From DATEDA01 sp963789885 (GTDB taxonomy: Bacteria > Pseudomonadota > Gammaproteobacteria > Burkholderiales > SG8-39), in NCBI GenBank assembly GCA_963789885.1, contig CAWBNB010000062.1, positions 1-7,546 on the forward strand: a DNA stretch of 7,546 nucleotides, read 5' to 3'. The position numbers were made by a program, and so were the translations under genes. The notes beneath the pieces are model-generated. The model was not told where the DNA came from. It saw nothing but the letters and a program-made list of their open reading frames with translations, and searched no databases. Positions 6,862 through 7,546 of this stretch are shown piece after piece (the first letter of the stretch is position 1; every line of letters starts with the position of its first letter).

Positions 6862-6960
6862 GTCGCGAGCATCTGCTGCTCGCCTCCGGAGAGCGTGCCG
6901 GCGAGCCTGGCGTCGGCGCTCGGCCGCGCCGGGGAAACGGAGCGTAGATCTCCCAAGCGT
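6862..6960 (-). pseudogene. Relic of LivF-type ABC transporter ATPase
   Basis: On the minus strand this stretch encodes the signature region of a branched-chain amino-acid ABC transporter ATPase. Reading from 6952 downwards gives EIYAPFPR, then AERRRQ, then LAGTLSGGEQQMLA, in that order and spacing. The last 14 residues include the ABC signature LSGGEQ and match the LivF consensus. The three pieces lie in different frames and are joined by removing one G at + positions 6925 and 6906. After MLA the match is lost within a few codons and the stop of the haem-propeller gene follows. Walker A, Walker B and the rest are absent, so this is a fragment of an inactive gene. The upstream part of the match (to about 7000) is too degraded to follow. 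Confidence 0.8.
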
Positions 6961-7061
6961 TCGACCGCGCCTCGGCGCGGGCGCGCGGCCTCGGTAATCG
7001 AGCGGCCGCTTCCGGGCCGCAAGCGGACACGCTGAGTGGTCGCCGGAAAGGCGGATCAGGG

Positions 7062-7092
7062 AAAAAAGGGAGCCCGCGTAATCGCAGGGGCT
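7062..7092 (-). terminator. Rho-independent terminator behind tRNA fragment
   Basis: Read on the minus strand, AGCCC (7092-7088) pairs with GGGCT (7075-7071). An inner GCG-ATTA-CGC extends the stem with a two-base bulge, and the hairpin is followed by CCC and six T residues (7067-7062). It begins seven bases after the CCA end of the tRNA-Arg fragment, the usual position of a tRNA gene terminator. This indicates that the sequence downstream of the fragment is the original tRNA 3' flank. Confidence 0.75.
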
Positions 7093-7099
7093 GGGCGTT

Positions 7100-7148
7100 T
7101 GGCGCGCCCGGCGGGGTTTGAACCCACGACCGCCTGGTTCGTAGCCAG
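7100..7148 (-). tRNA. tRNA-Arg(ACG) 3' fragment, likely attachment site
   Basis: The minus strand carries tRNA positions of about 28 to 76. These are four base pairs of the anticodon stem with loop CTACGAA (anticodon ACG), CCAG, a variable loop CGGTC, the T-stem/loop GTGGG-TTCAAAC-CCCGC, acceptor strand CGGGCGC, discriminator G, and encoded CCA. The anticodon loop and variable loop are identical to Escherichia coli tRNA-Arg(ACG). The expected 5' half (acceptor GCGCCCG and D-arm) is missing; the GcvT-like stop codon occupies its place. An anticodon-to-CCA fragment is the typical footprint left by tyrosine integrases that target tRNA genes. It is not a functional tRNA. Confidence 0.85.
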
Positions 7149-7546
7149 TCAGTCTGCTCGCCGCGGCAGCACGCGTCCCGGATCGAAGAACGGCAACCGG
7201 CAGATGCGCGCCAGCTCCGAGCCGGAGATCGAGACGACCGTACCTACCGCCGCCGTTTCCGCCTGCGCAAATCCAAGCGCCAGCTCGCTGCCGACGGACG
7301 GCGATCGGACCCGGCTGGTCACCTCCGCGCGAGGGAGTTCATGGAGTGAGGAAGGATCGCGGCGTGCGAGGCCGTCGAGCCCGACGAGGCGCCGGTCCGG
7401 GTCGCGCCAGCGCAGCGCCCGCAACACTTCGCTGCCGGTAAACGCGTGCCCGTCGAATGACACCAACCGCTCGAGCCCGAGCTCGAAGGGGTTCACGGGT
7501 CCCGCCAGCTCGTTCGTGAACAGGATGTACCCCGATTCGATCCGCA
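7149..7546 (-). CDS. GcvT-like aminomethyltransferase, C-terminal part
   Basis: This is the last 131 complete codons of a gene that enters from the right edge of the window. The protein resembles the C-terminal half of GcvT/aminomethyltransferase-fold proteins, which bind folate and handle one-carbon units, including the C-terminal domains of dimethylglycine and sarcosine dehydrogenases. Recognisable parts are RIESGYILFTNEL, then NPFELGLERLVSFDGHAFTG, then RRLVGLDG, and the final barrel AEVTSRVRSPSVGSELALGF with RICRLPFFDP. The glycine-cleavage enzyme itself, a demethylase or a fused dehydrogenase cannot be told apart without the N-terminus. The stop codon (7149-7151) touches the tRNA fragment, so the gene probably lies inside the integrated element. 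Confidence 0.8.
   Translation of the reverse strand, partial: RIESGYILFTNELAGPVNPFELGLERLVSFDGHAFTGSEVLRALRWRDPDRRLVGLDGLARRDPSSLHELPRAEVTSRVRSPSVGSELALGFAQAETAAVGTVVSISGSELARICRLPFFDPGRVLPRRAD

Noticed and set aside
6865..6883. Perfect 7-bp inverted repeat GCGAGCA/TGCTCGC as a terminator of the haem-propeller gene
   Set aside because: It lies inside the LivF relic, where GGCGAGCAGCAGATGCTCGC simply encodes GEQQML. The symmetry is explained by coding sequence and there is no T-run.

Overview
The window is uniformly GC-rich. Its protein families (LysR regulators, an OsmC-type thiol protein, a GNAT acetyltransferase, a small cupin, a LivF relic, a GcvT-like protein, and a hydrolase with a LuxR-type helix-turn-helix) suggest a Pseudomonadota chromosome, most likely betaproteobacterial. 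The taxon is inferred from gene families and composition only.

Layout. 1-146: no recognised gene. 147-198: a 9-bp inverted repeat with a Shine-Dalgarno sequence in its loop, and a tiny possible leader ORF. 195-1268 (+): an alpha/beta-hydrolase fused to a LuxR-type DNA-binding domain, interrupted by three +1 frameshifts. 1422-2003 (+): intact OsmC-family protein. 2071-2985 (-): LysR-type regulator. 2997-3054: operator-like dyads between the LysR gene and the divergent genes. 3147-3972 (+): GNAT acetyltransferase with one +1 frameshift. 4041-4487 (+): small cupin whose leader and first codons match those of the GNAT ORF. 4488-4695: spacer with a short tRNA-end-like match and a hairpin/direct repeat. 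4696-6837 (+): exported 713-residue protein with a carboxypeptidase-regulatory-like domain, one CXXCH haem motif and a predicted beta-propeller. 6862-6960 (-): relic of a LivF-type ABC ATPase. 7062-7092 (-): rho-independent terminator. 7100-7148 (-): 3' fragment of a tRNA-Arg(ACG). 7149-7546 (-): C-terminal part of a GcvT-like protein whose stop codon touches the tRNA fragment.

How it fits together. The LysR gene, the divergent GNAT ORF and the cupin look like one regulatory neighbourhood, because CTGCAATC-type half-sites recur upstream of both divergent units and again upstream of the cupin. The right end looks like a mobile-element junction. The anticodon-to-CCA part of a tRNA-Arg is followed by a good terminator but lacks its 5' half, which is the usual form of an attR scar from tRNA-targeted integration. 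By that logic the GcvT side belongs to the element and the terminator/LivF side is the older chromosome.

Most unusual points: the haem-binding propeller protein of unknown function; the tRNA-Arg scar next to an ABC-transporter relic; six frame breaks that each disappear on removing one coding-strand G; and the duplicated GNAT/cupin leader.
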